Positions 54,410-64,000 of a stretch of 64,000 bases of DNA are shown here, one piece after another (positions within the stretch are counted from its first letter, which is position 1; every line of letters starts with the position of its first letter). The notes under the pieces were generated by a model. The model ran no database searches and was not told the DNA's origin. It saw nothing but the letters and a program-made list of their open reading frames with translations. The stretch lies in contig CM047815.1 of assembly GCA_026214975.1 (NCBI GenBank), positions 59,589,852 through 59,653,851 of the forward strand, given 5' to 3'. The DNA is from Gentiana macrophylla (lineage: Eukaryota; Streptophyta; Magnoliopsida; Gentianales; Gentianaceae). A program made the position numbers and the translations under genes.

Positions 54410-54902
54410 ACTTCAAGAGTATTTTGGTACTTATCTGTAGTAAATTGTCCTTTGTACTAAAAAAAATAAAATTATGCATGTCTTTTTTGCTAATTTCTGA
54501 ATTGTTTTTGTCATTTTCAATAAGTCTTCCAAAATAAAATAGGGGTAGTGATGTCAGGAAAATCCTTACATTAGGGAGTCCTATTAGAACGGACCGTCGG
54601 ATGACTGCCACGTGTAGAAGAAGACAAAACAGTTTTGTTGGTTTGTTCACATGTCACAAATCCAACGGTTGAGTGTAATATGAAGTTCCTACGGCAGAAT
54701 TACCCAGTGATGTCAATACACAACGAAATTTGTCATGTTTACTAAAATAATCACATCATTGGATTAAATGGTAAAAAGACCTATAAAATGTCCTTTTTAA
54801 TAATTTTGGAAAAATAGTTTTCCCAACCGAGCTGAGATTTGATTTTTGTTTAGAAATCTCAACTTTGATATTTTTTTTCTTTGAAGTTGTTGTTGAGAAA
54901 AC
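54410..54902. other. AT-rich DNA, no recognised feature
   Basis: No gene, repeat boundary or RNA gene seen on either strand. Minus-strand frame 54408-54650 has no domain. Confidence 0.45.
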
Positions 54903-55050
54903 TAAGCTTTGATGGATAATATTCAAGTCTATTATGGCTTGTTTATTTCACAAGAATGGATTGTGCTAGGAACAAAACTATGCTTTGATGGATACAATAT
55001 TCAAGTCTATTATGGCTCGTTTGTTTCACATGAATGGATTGTGCTATGAA
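54903..55050. repeat. two-copy tandem duplication, ~77-bp period
   Basis: GCTTTGATGGATA...TTCAAGTCTATTATGGCT followed by ATGGATTGTGCTA occurs at about 54906-54972 and again at 54981-55050 with a few changes. Confidence 0.85.
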
Positions 55051-55109
55051 CAAACGCTTACCGTTGTACAAACACTGATTGTTGATAGTAAAAGTGCTTC
55101 TATATTTTT

Positions 55110-55563
55110 TTATACCGCATGATTTTCAAATACTGGTCGGCCGCTTACGCATTGGCGAGCGGATCGCTAGCAACCCCAACGACCCCTCATATATTTCCTT
55201 ATACCGTACAGTTTTCGAGCTTGCGGCTGCACAGCTCGAACCTGCTTACGCTGGGCAGGCATGACTGCTAGCAACCACAACAATCCCCCCAAATATTTCC
55301 TTATACCGTACAGATTTTTAGCGCTTGGTCGAACCCGCTTGCATAGACAGGAAGGATGCAACTTCTAGCCACAACTGCGCATCATGCTGTTGCCAGGATT
55401 CGAACCGGTAACCACTAGTTGTTAAGATCAAGTGATTATCATTGTACTAAAACCAATTGGTGATAGTAAATGTGCTACAATATTTCCTTATACCACACAT
55501 ATTTTCAATGCCTCGGTCGAACCCGCTTATGCATGGACATGCAGGACTGCTGGCAACCCCAAG
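55110..55563. repeat. four degenerate ~95-bp tandem repeats
   Basis: Units start near 55110, 55193, 55296 and 55486, each with TTTCCTTATACC, a GGTCGAACCCGCTTA-type core and CTGCTAGCAACC[CA]CAA at the end. Between units 3 and 4 lies a GGATTCGAACCGG stretch resembling a tRNA T-arm, but no cloverleaf forms. The nature of the family is not recognised. Confidence 0.7.
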
Positions 55564-55785
55564 AGAATGGAATGAAATGAGTTTTCATTGCATGAAAATG
55601 TTTGGTTATGATTATAAGGAAATCAAATGGAGTGGATTTTTTTTCAAATGGAATGAAAAATGTTTATTTTTATTCCTTCCGAAAATTGATGGAATGGGAT
55701 AACATGAAATGAAACTCAACAACACACGTGGGTGATGGGGTAAGAGTGACATGAGGGTGGGTGGGTGGTGAGGTGAGATAGGGTT

Positions 55786-55917
55786 TGTTAAAGTTGTCTC
55801 ATATTAGACACTTAGTATTGTTTCACCCACCATATTAAGAGATGAATTTCCCTCACCTCATAGCCTAGGTTATGAGGTTGAGGCCCCTCTTTTATATGGG
55901 ATTAAGATTATTCAACA
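55786..55917 (+). repeat. 5' LTR of TRIM
   Basis: 132 bp; contains CTTTTATATGGGATTAAG, a TATA-like stretch near its 3' end. Confidence 0.95.
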
Positions 55918-55918
55918 C

Positions 55919-55930
55919 GGTATCAAAGCC
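55919..55930 (+). other. primer-binding site of TRIM
   Basis: GGTATCAAAGCC, one base off the plant initiator tRNA-Met site and lacking its first T. Confidence 0.85.
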
Positions 55931-55987
55931 ACCCATTTATATTGCAAGTGTTGGGCTCTTTGTTGTAGGACCACTTTTGAGGGGGTC

Positions 55988-56120
55988 TGTTAAAGTTGTC
56001 CCACATTGGGCACTTAGTATTGTTTCACCCACCATATTAAAAAATGGACTTCACTCACCTCATAGCATAGGTTTTGAGGTTGAGGCCCCTTCTCTTATAT
56101 GAGTTTAGGCTTATTCAACA
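55988..56120 (+). repeat. 3' LTR of TRIM
   Basis: 133 bp, matches the 5' copy with about 15 differences, so the element is not very young. Confidence 0.95.
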
Positions 56121-56640
56121 GGGTTGTGGATGTTGTAATATTAGTAAGGTGGGTTTAGGTGGGTGGTAGGGTAAGATATGTAGGGTTGGTTAGGGTAAGG
56201 GGTTAGGTAGGCGAGTGGTGGGGTAGGTTGGGTTGTGGGTTAGGGTAGGGTAAGGTATGTTATGTGAAGAGTTAAGGTGTGGGGGGAGATGGGTAAGCTG
56301 GGTGGTAGGAAGAAAAGGGTTGGGTCGGTAGCGTAGGAAAAAGGTAGCTAGGGTAAGCCAGGGTGAGATAGGGTAGGTTGGGGTGGGTGGGTGGGGTAAG
56401 GTTGAGTTTGATATGGTAGGTAGGGTGGTAACGTAGAGTGGGATGAGTGTTATGATATGAGCTGGGGTAAGGTAAGATGGGTGGTGGGGTAAAATTACCC
56501 CACCCACCATCTAACCTAACAGTACCCTTTTTCACCTCACCCCACCCTACCGTACCATACAACCCCACTCTTTCTCATCCTACTCTACCACATTACCATT
56601 CCTTCACCACCCATTATCACTCGGTGTTTTATGTATTATG

Positions 56641-56878
56641 AAATCTGTTTCATTCCATATCCGATCTGAGAGACTCTCACTTCAACCGTTTAAACCACTG
56701 TATCCATTATACCCTGCTAACCTATGTCATCTCAACTCTCGGTTCTCTGGGATCTCTGGAACAACCAACTTCCTCCGGCTGTGGATTAGCTCTAGTATCC
56801 ACTGTTCTGCTACAAAGAAAGGAGATTAGCTTGTAATCCAAGAAAATATAAACTTATCTTTTAGAGTTCCAACTCTAG
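56641..56878. other. non-coding DNA, possibly decayed copia 3' region
   Basis: No motif recognised. It joins the copia fragment without a visible LTR. Confidence 0.4.
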
Positions 56879-58138
56879 CTAAGGAAAGAAACTAATCTCT
56901 GATACCAAAAGGAAATGCAGTTCTTGCATATTGAATAGGCTATGATCATGCTTAGACTGAACAAATCCTTGACTCTCCAAAGACTCCGTCAGCTTGCAAT
57001 TCAATTGTCTGTTGGCTTGCTTTTGGCCATATAATGATTTGATCAATCTACAAACCTGATTTGTTTTGTCAGAGATGAATCTTGGAGAGAGCTCCATTTG
57101 ATGAAGGTGCCAATTATTGGTCGCTGCGGCTACTAGCAATGCTCTAACTATTGTGAAAAGGTCTCTTGATAATCAATGCCATAAGTCTGAGTGTAGCCTT
57201 TTGCCACCAACCTGGCCTTATAACTTTATACTAATCCATTAGTGTTGTACTCGATCTTGTACACCCACTTACATTCAATAGGTTTCTTGCCAGGTGGTAA
57301 AGTAACAATCTCCCATGTGTTAGCCTTCCAGAATGTCTCAATTTCCTTCTACATTGCTTCTTTCCATTCATCATGTTTGATTGCTTGATTGTAAGTCTTG
57401 GGCTCAGTGACTGCATCAATGGCACAAACAAACTTTGCATATTCAGCTGAAAGTCTCTCAAAACTCAAAACTTGATCTATAGATAAGGGATTTGCACAAC
57501 ATTGGCTCTTTCTTAATAGAAGTTTGGCGTTTTTCTGGTCCTAGTTGACCTTCTTAGCCATACTGTAGTTGTATGTACCTGATCAACTATAATGGATCAT
57601 GTATTGGACTCCTCAGTTGATCCTTCTCCGCTACTGGATTCATCAGCTGAACGGCTTAACTGATCATCAAAACAGTTGAAGACAAGTCATGGTACTGCAT
57701 ATCAGTAGTATGTAAGACTTGCCTAACCTGGTTGAATAGAGGCAAGTAAGTTTCATGAAACTGAGTATTTCTAGCATTAAAGATATCTTTGTGGGTAATA
57801 TATAATAATATGGCTCCCTTCGACGTACTAAAGTTTCCAAAGTACACATAAGTTCAACATCTAGAGTCAAATTTGGTTGTGTACTGTTGAAGAGTACATG
57901 AATAAACCAAACAACCAAAAACCTTAAACACATAGTAGTTTGGTTTAGTGCCATACAACACCTTGTAAGGGGTGCTTTCTTTCAGCAAATGTGTAGGTAT
58001 AGCATTAATAAGTTTAACAGAATGCAATAAACATAGACCACAATATTCAATGGGTAGATTACTTTGAAACCTCAAACTCTAGAAACATTCAACAAATATT
58101 GATGTTTTCTTTCAACAATACCATTCTGCTCCGATGTA
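56879..58138 (-). pseudogene. truncated Ty1/copia integrase-RT fragment
   Basis: Read on the minus strand from 58138: [31 protein letters not shown] (integrase around the catalytic Glu), STPYKVLYGTKPNYYVFKVFGCLVYS, YTTKFDSR, then the RT start (AIKHDEWKEAM region at about 57380, KWVYKIEYNTNGL at about 57240) and finally LVAAATNNWHLHQM and SLYGQKQANRQLNCKLTESLESQGF. The RT segment between QM and the SLYG motif is deleted, including the usual NAFLHGDL. Frames 57854-58075, 57656-57847, 57231-57461 and 56879-57139 each cover one part. The upstream side is cut by the LINE at 58139; no LTR is visible. Confidence 0.87.
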
Positions 58139-58260
58139 CTCTTTTTTGTGGTAAAACTCAGAAATTTTATTAAGAATAAACTGAAGTTTTACATGGCCAA
58201 CCCATAGCCTTACCTTCAAAAGAAAATGCGTCATCAATACATAGACTTAAAAACTTTTTC

Positions 58261-58641
58261 CTATTTTCTCCAAACACGTCTTCTGTTTATATCAGTATAC
58301 AGCCAAAGGAAGTGTGAGAGAATCTGCTCAATTATTTTGAAGACAGAGACGGGCATTCTGAGGGCAGCAATAATGTGTATGGGAATGGCTGACAGGACAT
58401 GCTTTATAACAATGAGCCTACCCCCAGGTGAAAGAAATTTAGCATACCACCATTGAAGTTTGTGTTCCAGCTTATGAAGAAGAGGGTTGAAGTAGCTATG
58501 TTTAGGCATTCCCACATAGATTGGACACCCAAGATAAGTGAAAGGGAAAGAGTCTTTTTTCATTCCAGTGATGGGTTTGACCATGTTACTAGTAGAAGCA
58601 GGGGCATGCTTAGAGAGAAAAAAATGAGCTTTTATTGGCAT
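58261..58641 (-). pseudogene. LINE RT C-terminal part
   Basis: 126-codon frame with FPFTYLGCPIYVG, WWYAKFLSPGGRLIVIKHVLSAIPIH and a FLW motif near the end, the post-palm region of plant L1-type RT. It stops at 58261, after which about 120 bp of 3' untranslated sequence leads to the A tail. The usual Cys/RNase H-like end is absent. Confidence 0.85.
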
Positions 58642-59523
58642 TTATTTGTTGGCCAGAGGCCAAGTCATATTGATGGAGGAAAAGGAAGAGATTAGTGAGG
58701 GATTTTTTGGTGGCTCTAGCAAAAACAATCAAGTCATCAGCATACATACAATGGGTCACAGAGAGAAAGCCTCTAGGGGTTGCATAATGTTCAACATGTG
58801 TTTGGAAAATGTGTTTAAGTCCTCTGATAAGGGCTTCAGAAACAAGAATAAAAAGGTAAGGAGAGAGGGGATCTCCTTGCTTAATGCCCCTAGTGTTTTG
58901 AAATAGGCCAACATGAGTACCATTAACTAAGATAGAGAACCAGCTAAAGGTCAGGTTATTCATGATAAGACGAACAAAGGAACCAGGGATACCAAATTTC
59001 AAGAGGAGAGCTTTCAAATAAGGCCAAGAAACTCTATCAAAAGCTTTTGTGACATCAAACTTAAAAATAATATTATGACCTCTATCTTTCTTATGAAGAA
59101 ATTGAACTAATTCTTGAACAAAAAGAACATTATCAGCTATATCCTTACCCTTTAAAAAGGCAGATTATTCAGTGGAGATAAGATGGGGAAGGACATATGA
59201 TAATCTGGAACACAAAACCTTAGTAAAATTTTTGATGATAAAGTTGATGAGGGCAATAGGCCTGAAATCTGCAAAAGTGATAGGAGTATCTTTCTTGGGG
59301 ATAAGAGTGATAATAATGGAGCCAATAGCTTGAGGAATATAGCCTCCAGCGAAAAAAAATGAGTGGTTGCTTTGTAGACGTCCGAGGCTACGATATCCCA
59401 ACAAGCTCTATAAAAAGAGCCAGAGAAGGGGGGCAGTAAGATCCTCAGTGAGACTAGAGGGAATGAAAAGGAAAAGATCTTCCATAGCATTGTTATCAGT
59501 AGATTGATCACCTCTGAAAACAT
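58610..59523 (-). pseudogene. LINE reverse transcriptase core
   Basis: 58610-59017 holds KALLLKFGIPGSFVRLIMNNL, LFQNTRGIKQGDPLSPYLFIL and MYADDLIVFARA (catalytic YADD at about 58736-58748). 59165-59404 holds SIIITLIPKKDTPITFADFRPIALINFI, the RT fingers. The linking region at about 59018-59160 (FKGKDIADNVLFVQE, VTKAFDRVSW in other frames) has a stop at about 59165. RT copies the LINE RNA at the nicked target. This copy lacks ~80 bp present in the next units at about 59428. Confidence 0.88.
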
Positions 59524-60150
59524 TGCTGAAGAAATTTACAGCAGCATGGCCTATGGACTGCTGAGAGGTACACCATTGACCAGTTGAGTCTTGTATCTTG
59601 TGGATCTCAAGTCTTCTGATTTTATCTTTGGCAGTGGCATGGAAGAAAGCAGTGTTGTTGTCACACTCTTTAAACCATTTAAATCTAGATCTTTGTCTCC
59701 AAAATTCCTCCTGCTGAGCAAGGTGAAGATTATATGTAGCTTTTTCTTGGGACAAGGTTGTTCTGTTTGATTCATTGGGGGAATGATCATAGATAGATTC
59801 CAAGTGTCTGATTTCCTCTTCACTGGATTTAACCTTGTCATGAATGTCACCAAAATTCTTTTTATTCCAGAGTTTAAGATCTTGTTTAAGCCTTTTTGAG
59901 CTTGAAAACCAGATTACTCATGCCATCAGATTCAACATAAGGCTTATTCCAACTGTCTTGAACCATTTTTTTGAAAGACAGCGTGTAGTAACCACATGTT
60001 TTGGAACTTGAAGGAGGAGTAGCGCTTGCATCTATCCTTAACAGTGTAGAGAATTGGAGCATGATCTGAACCCGACCTATTTAAGACTTGCATAGAATCA
60101 GCCTTGTTAGCATCCAGCCAGAGTGAATTAAACATCTATCGAGTTTTTCC
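59408..60150 (-). pseudogene. LINE endonuclease-RT linker, unit 1
   Basis: Frames 59408-59803 (QQEEFWRQRSRFKWFKECDNNTAFFHATAKDKIRR, the region preceding RT in plant L1 ORF2) and 59944-60135 (FNSLWLDANKADSMQVLNRSGSDHAPILYTV, the C-terminal endonuclease motif with SDHAP). Frame breaks separate them. Confidence 0.85.
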
Positions 60151-60416
60151 ATGAGATAGCCATTACTTCTCCAACCAGTCCAAGTGTATTGGGAACCTGT
60201 AGCAGGGATTTCTTGTAGACCACAAGTAGAAATAAAAGGATTAAAATCCCTCATAGAGTTCTCATTTGGTTGAGAGTTGCACTGTAATCAATCAGAGTGC
60301 GAATGACATTGAAATCACCACCAATCATCCAAGGAACATTTAAATCAGACAATCCTTCAAGTTGTTCCACATCTCAGTTCTAAGAGTTCGGGTACATTTG
60401 CTATAAACAGCAGACA

Positions 60417-60704
60417 CTAAAAGGGGTTATTCCCATGGAATTTGAGAGTAATAGCTTGTTCTATACTAGTCACTACATCAACAGAGGCATAGTAGGTCCA
60501 AAAAACCCAAAGTTTATCCCGAGGAGCAGCAAAACAACCAGTAAAACCTAGCTTGAGTTTGTAAATATTATGGAGGCAAGAAGGAAGCATGGGTTCAGAA
60601 ATAGCTAAAAAGGTAATTCTATGGATTTTAATAAGTTTTTTTAGACGCCTAAAGAATGGTTTACCCTTTAGACCCCCAATGTTCCAAAAAAGACAATTAA
60701 TCAT
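60417..60704 (-). pseudogene. LINE endonuclease N-terminus, unit 1
   Basis: Starts MINCLFWNIGGLKGK, with the N of the conserved WN(I/V) motif, and continues KLIKIHRITFLAISEPM where the catalytic E (SEP) is visible. This apurinic-like endonuclease nicks target DNA. The frame fails at about 60417 and remaining motifs (IGGDFNVI region at about 60320) are in other frames. Confidence 0.85.
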
Positions 60705-60990
60705 GGTGGATGATTGACTTTGAGAACTGAAGATCTTGTACTTACAGTAGGTGTCAGAGCAGCATAATTTTTTCTCCTTCTCCGTCTGTGAACAGTCCGA
60801 AACCCATAATCTTCAATCAGAACCATTTTACCTCTGTTCACTTCTGCTTGTTTCTGAAATCTTTACTTCAGCTCCTCTTGAGCAGCCAAGAGACTAGCCA
60901 TCTGAGCATGTTTTGTCAAGATATTATGCTCTGGCCTATCATTTTCAGAGACATTACCCTGAGTGTGTGCCTCTTTGTCCATTTGTGTCT
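60705..60990 (-). pseudogene. LINE ORF1 tail, unit 1
   Basis: Minus-strand reading from 60990 gives MDKEAHTQGNVSENDRPEHN, LTKHAQMASLLAAQEELK, a stop, then VEDYGFRT-like VLIEDYGFRTVHRRRRRKNYA. It ends just before the ORF2 start. It is repeated at 62773-63058. Confidence 0.5.
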
Positions 60991-61121
60991 GAACCAGGGA
61001 TACCAAATTTCAAGATGAGAGCTTTCAAAAAAGGCCAAGAAACTCTATCAAAAGCTTTGGTGACATCAAACTTAAAAATAATATTATGACCTCTAGCTTT
61101 CTTATGAAGAAATTAAACTAA

Positions 61122-61922
61122 TTATTGAACAAAAAGAACATTATCAGAAGATTTTTCAGTGGAGATAAGATGGGGAAGGACAGAGGATAATCTGGAACAC
61201 AAAACCTTAGTAAACATTTTGATGGTAAAGTTGTTGAGGGCAATAGGCCTGAAATCTGCAAAAGTGATAGGGTTTATCTTTCTTGGGGATAATAGTGATA
61301 ATAGTGGAGCCAATAGCTTGGGGAATAAAACCTCCAGAGAAAAAAAATGAGTGGTTTCTTTGTAGATGTCCGAGGCTATGATATCCCAACAAGCTCTATA
61401 AAAAGAGCCAGAGAAGCCATCCATGCCAGCAGCACTAGAAGGATCCTAGTCAAAAACTGCTTGTTCAACTTCAGTTGTAGTGATATCCGCAACAAGGGGG
61501 GCAGTAAGATCCTCAGTGAGACTAGAGGGAATGAAATGGAAAAGATCTTCCACAGCATTGTTATCAGTAGATTGATCACCTCTGAAAAGCTGAAGAAATT
61601 TACAACCTGGCCACTTGGCCTGGCCTTTGCTGCGAGGTACACCGTTGACCAGTTGAGTCTTGTATCTTGTGGATCTCAAGTCTTCTGATTTTATCTTTGG
61701 CAGTGGCATGGAAGAAAGCAGTGTTGTTGTCACCCCCTTTAAACCATTTAAACCTAGATCGTTGGCTCCAAAATTCCTCCTGCTGAGCAAGGTGAAGATT
61801 ATAGGTAGCTTTTGCTTGGGACAAGGTTGTTCTGTTTGATTCATTGGGGGAATGATCATAGATAGATTCCAAGTGTCTGATTTCCTCTTCACTGGATTTA
61901 ACCTTGTCATGAATGTCACCAA
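61122..61922 (-). pseudogene. LINE RT N-terminus and linker, unit 2
   Basis: 61122-61424 contains FSGSFYRACWDIIASDIYKETTHFF, RPIALNNFTIKMFTKVLCSRLSSVLP and ends in DNVLFVQ. The FFSLEVLFP stretch and PKKDKPYHFC show frame differences from unit 1. 61446-61922 and 61600-61872 repeat the pre-RT linker (FKWFKGGDNNTAFFHATAKDKIRR). These correspond to 59152-59803 of unit 1. Confidence 0.82.
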
Positions 61923-62541
61923 AAATATTTTTATTCCAGAGTTTAAGATCTTCTTTAAGCCTTTTTTAGCTTGAAAACCAGATTACTCATGCCATCAGAT
62001 TCAACATAAGGCTTATTCCAACTGTCTTGAACCATTTTTTTGAAAGACATCGTGTAGTAACCACATGTTTTGGAACTTGAAGGAGGAGGAGCGCTTGCAT
62101 CTATCCTTTACAGTGTAGAGAATTGGAGCTTGATCTGAACCCGACCTATTTAAGACTTGCATAGAATCAGCCTTGTTAGCATCCAGCCAGAGTGAATTAA
62201 ACATCTATCGAGTTTTTCCATGAGATAGCCATTACTTCTCTAACCAGTCCAAGTGTAATGGGAACCTGTAGCTGGGATTTCTTGTAGTCCACAAGTAGAA
62301 ATAAAAGTATTAAAATCCCTCATAGAGTTCTCATTTGGTTGAGAGTTGCACTGTAATCAGTCAGAGTGCGAATGACATTGAAATCACAACCAATCATCCA
62401 AGGAACATTTAAATCAGACAATCCTTCAAGTTGTTCCACATCTCAGTTCTAAGAGTTCGGGTACATTTGCCATAAACAGCAGACACTAAAAGGGGTTATT
62501 CCTATGGAATTTGAGAGTAATACCTTGTTCTATACTAGTCA

Positions 62542-62772
62542 TTACATCAACAGAGGCATAGTAGGTCCAAAAAACCAAAGTTTATCCCGAGGGGCAGCAA
62601 AACAACTAGTAAAACCTAGCTTGAGTTTGTAACAATTAAGGAGGCAAGAAGGAAGCATGGGTTCAGAAATAGCTAAAAAGGTAATTCTATGGATTTTAAT
62701 AAGTTTTTTTAGACGCCTAAAGGATGGTTTACCCTTTAGACCCCCAATGTTCCAAAAAAGACAATTAATCAT
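62542..62772 (-). pseudogene. LINE endonuclease N-terminus, unit 2
   Basis: 76-codon frame starting MINCLFWNIGGLKGKPSFRR and containing AISEPMLPSCLLN; nearly the same as 60417-60704 but with an earlier frame end (FFGPTMPLLM). Confidence 0.85.
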
Positions 62773-63058
62773 GGTGGATGATTGACTTTGAGAACTGAAG
62801 ATCTTGTACTTACAGTAGGTGTCAGAGCAGCATAATTTTTTCTCCTTCTCCGTCTGTGAACAGTCCGAAACCCATCATCTTCAATCAGAACCATTTTACC
62901 TCTGTTCACTTCCGCTTGTTTCTGAAATCTTTACTTCAGCTCCTCTTGAGCAGCCAAGAGACTAGCCATCTGAGTATGTTTTGTCAAGATATTATGCTCT
63001 GGCCTATCATTTTCAGAGACATTACCCTGAGTGTGTGCCTCTTTTTCCATTTGTGTCT

Positions 63059-64000
63059 GAACCAGGGATACCAAATTTCAAGATGAGAGCTTTCAAAAAA
63101 GGCCAAGAAACTCTATCAAAAGCTTTGGTGACATCAAACTTAAAAATAATATTTTCTTATGAAGAAATTAAACAAATTATTGAACAAAAAGAACATTATC
63201 AGCTATATCATTACCCTTTAAAAAGGAAGATTATTCAGTGGAGATAAGATGGGGAAGGACAGAGGATAATCTGGAACACAAAACCTTAGTAAAAATTTTG
63301 ATGGTAAAGTTGTTGAGGGCAATAGGCCTGAAATCTGCAAAAGTGATAGGAGTATCTTTCTTGGGGATAATAGTGATAATAGTGGAGCCAATTGCTTGGG
63401 GAATAAAACCTCCAGAGAAAAAAAATGAGTGGTTGCTTTGTAGATGTCCGAGGCTACGATATCCCAACAATCTCTATAAAAAGAGCCAGAGAAGCCATCC
63501 ATGCCAGCAACACTAGAAGGATCCTAGTCAAAAACTGCTTGTTTAACTTCAGTTGTAGTGATATCCGCAACAAGGGGGGCAGTAAGATCCTCAGTGAGAC
63601 TAGAGGGAATGAAATGGAAAAGATCTTCCATAGCATTGTTATCAGTAGATTGATCACCTCTGAAAAGCTGAAGAAATTTACAGCAGCTTGGCATATGGAC
63701 TGCTGCGAGGTACACCGTTGACCAGTTGAGTCTTGTATCTTGTGGATCTCAAGTCTTCTGATTTTATCTTTGGCAGTGGCATGGAAGAAAGTAGTGTTGT
63801 TGTCACCCTCTTTAAATCATTTAAACCTAGATCTTAGTCTCCAAAATTCCTACTGCTGAGCAAGGTGAAGATTATAGGTAGCTTTTTCTTAGGTTGTTCT
63901 GTTTGATTCATTGGGGGAATGATCATAGATAGATTCCAAGTGTCTGATTTCCTCATCACTGGACTTAACCTTGTCATGAATGTCACCAAAATTATTTTCA
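63059..64000 (-). repeat. LINE tandem unit 3 (incomplete, window edge)
   Basis: Starts with the same AACCAGGGATACC junction and repeats RT start (63218-63502) and linker (63524-63715 and beyond) with few differences from unit 2. A deletion of about 14 bp relative to unit 2 lies at about 63155. The window ends inside the linker. Confidence 0.88.

Larger units (their letters stand above)
55786..56120 (+). mobile_element. complete TRIM retrotransposon, 335 bp
   Basis: Two LTRs of 132 and 133 bp (55786-55917, 55988-56120), both TGTTAAAG...TTCAACA, enclose only 70 bp. The interior consists of an initiator-tRNA-Met-type primer site GGTATCAAAGCC (55919-55930) and a purine tract TGAGGGGGTC (55978-55987). 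The 5-bp duplication GGGTT flanks it exactly (55781-55785, 56121-56125). It encodes nothing and must use enzymes of other elements. TRIMs are normally somewhat longer, so this one is near the minimum. Confidence 0.95.
55564..56640. repeat. G-rich/C-rich foldback-like region
   Basis: 55564-55785 and 56126-56490 are G-rich (GGGTGGGTGG, GGGTAGGTTGGG), while 56492-56630 is the C-rich mirror. The centre (about 56478-56515) is a near-perfect palindrome, AGATGGGTGGTGGGGTAA facing TTACCCCACCCACCATCT. GAATGAAA at the left and TTTCATTC near 56650 at the right extend the inverted arrangement. It looks like a foldback or MITE-type element; the TRIM interrupts its left arm. Frames on the minus strand here are compositional. 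Confidence 0.6.
60991..63058 (-). repeat. LINE tandem unit 2 (2068 bp)
   Basis: Begins GAACCAGGGATACCAAATTTC, as at 58980 and 63059. It carries RT start (61122-61424), the linker (61446-61922), endonuclease (62013-62204 and 62542-62772) and ORF1 tail (to 63058). It contains about 80 bp at about 61415-61495 missing from unit 1. All frames are broken. Confidence 0.9.
58139..64000 (-). mobile_element. L1-type LINE with internal tandem amplification, runs off the right edge
   Basis: The 3' end lies at the left: on the minus strand TTCTTAATAAAATTTCTGAG then CCAC and A6, i.e. a polyadenylation signal and short A tail, inserted in a copia integrase gene. Upstream come RT (YADD) and endonuclease frames in the L1 order. 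A unit made of ORF1 tail, endonuclease and RT start is repeated head to tail: 58980-60990, 60991-63058 and 63059 to beyond 64000. Units 2 and 3 are nearly identical. All frames are broken. The 5' end and any target duplication lie outside the window. Confidence 0.9.

Noticed and set aside
55380..55440. Possible tRNA (GGATTCGAACC T-arm-like string)
   Set aside because: No acceptor, D-arm or anticodon stem pairs can be drawn on either strand.
56190..56568. Minus-strand Pro/Thr/Leu-rich frames
   Set aside because: Produced by the GGGTAGG-type low-complexity DNA of the foldback region.
60788..61018. Forward frame MNSPKPIIFNQN repeated at 62856-63086
   Set aside because: Antisense of the LINE ORF1 tail; it recurs only because the unit is duplicated.
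58980..64000. CRISPR-like or satellite repeat array
   Set aside because: The 2-kb unit encodes LINE endonuclease and RT; there are no short spaced repeats.

Overview
The window is intergenic DNA from a flowering plant, probably a eudicot. It is AT-rich, has no bacterial gene layout, and is built almost entirely of plant transposable elements: Ty1/copia and Ty3/gypsy LTR retrotransposons, an L1-type LINE, a TRIM, a hAT derivative, MITE-like repeats and a likely Helitron end. I see no intact cellular protein-coding gene, rRNA, tRNA or CRISPR array. I cannot name the species from the sequence.

Layout. 1-1924: AT-rich DNA with one possible short exon. 1925-5511 and 9649-10051: a degenerate tandem repeat invaded by a ~1.1-kb gene-fragment-bearing insert (2341-3437), a non-autonomous hAT element (3740-5294, 8-bp target duplication) and a short copia element (5512-9648, 229-bp LTRs, CAACA duplication). 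10057-11348: a likely Helitron 3' end plus exon-like minus-strand fragments. 11349-32735: a ~21-kb Sirevirus-type copia element on the minus strand, cut in its reverse transcriptase by a 7.9-kb Ty3/gypsy-type element (18850-26724, CTTCC duplication). 32741-32906: a strip of older DNA with an exon-like segment. 32907-44947: a 12-kb Athila/Tat-like gypsy element, minus strand, ACAAC duplication. 44953-45467: older DNA. 45468-51860: a 6.4-kb pol-less LTR element, minus strand, TACTG duplication. 51866-56878: older DNA with a MITE, a long AT microsatellite, a truncated LINE tail, tandem repeats, a G-rich foldback region and a complete 335-bp TRIM (GGGTT duplication). 56879-58138: a copia pol fragment, cut by a LINE. 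58139-64000: the LINE, whose ORF1 tail, endonuclease and first half of reverse transcriptase are repeated head to tail at least three times and run off the right edge.

How the parts relate. Exact target-site duplications were found for six elements, so the order of insertion can be read: older host or Helitron DNA, then the Sirevirus, then the gypsy-type element inside it, with the Athila/Tat-like and pol-less elements entering adjacent older DNA independently. With the three large elements removed, minus-strand exon-like pieces (10337-10408, 10770-10943, 32794-32874, 45149-45322, 52392-52641) lie within about 2.5 kb. They could be a host gene with retrotransposon-inflated introns or gene pieces captured by a Helitron. 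All retroelement reading frames are broken by stops, frameshifts or deletions.

A caution about the assembly: the paired LTRs differ mostly at CAG/CTG sites, often as CTG versus TCG. This looks more like base-calling error at CHG-methylated cytosines than like mutation, so some frameshifts may not be real.
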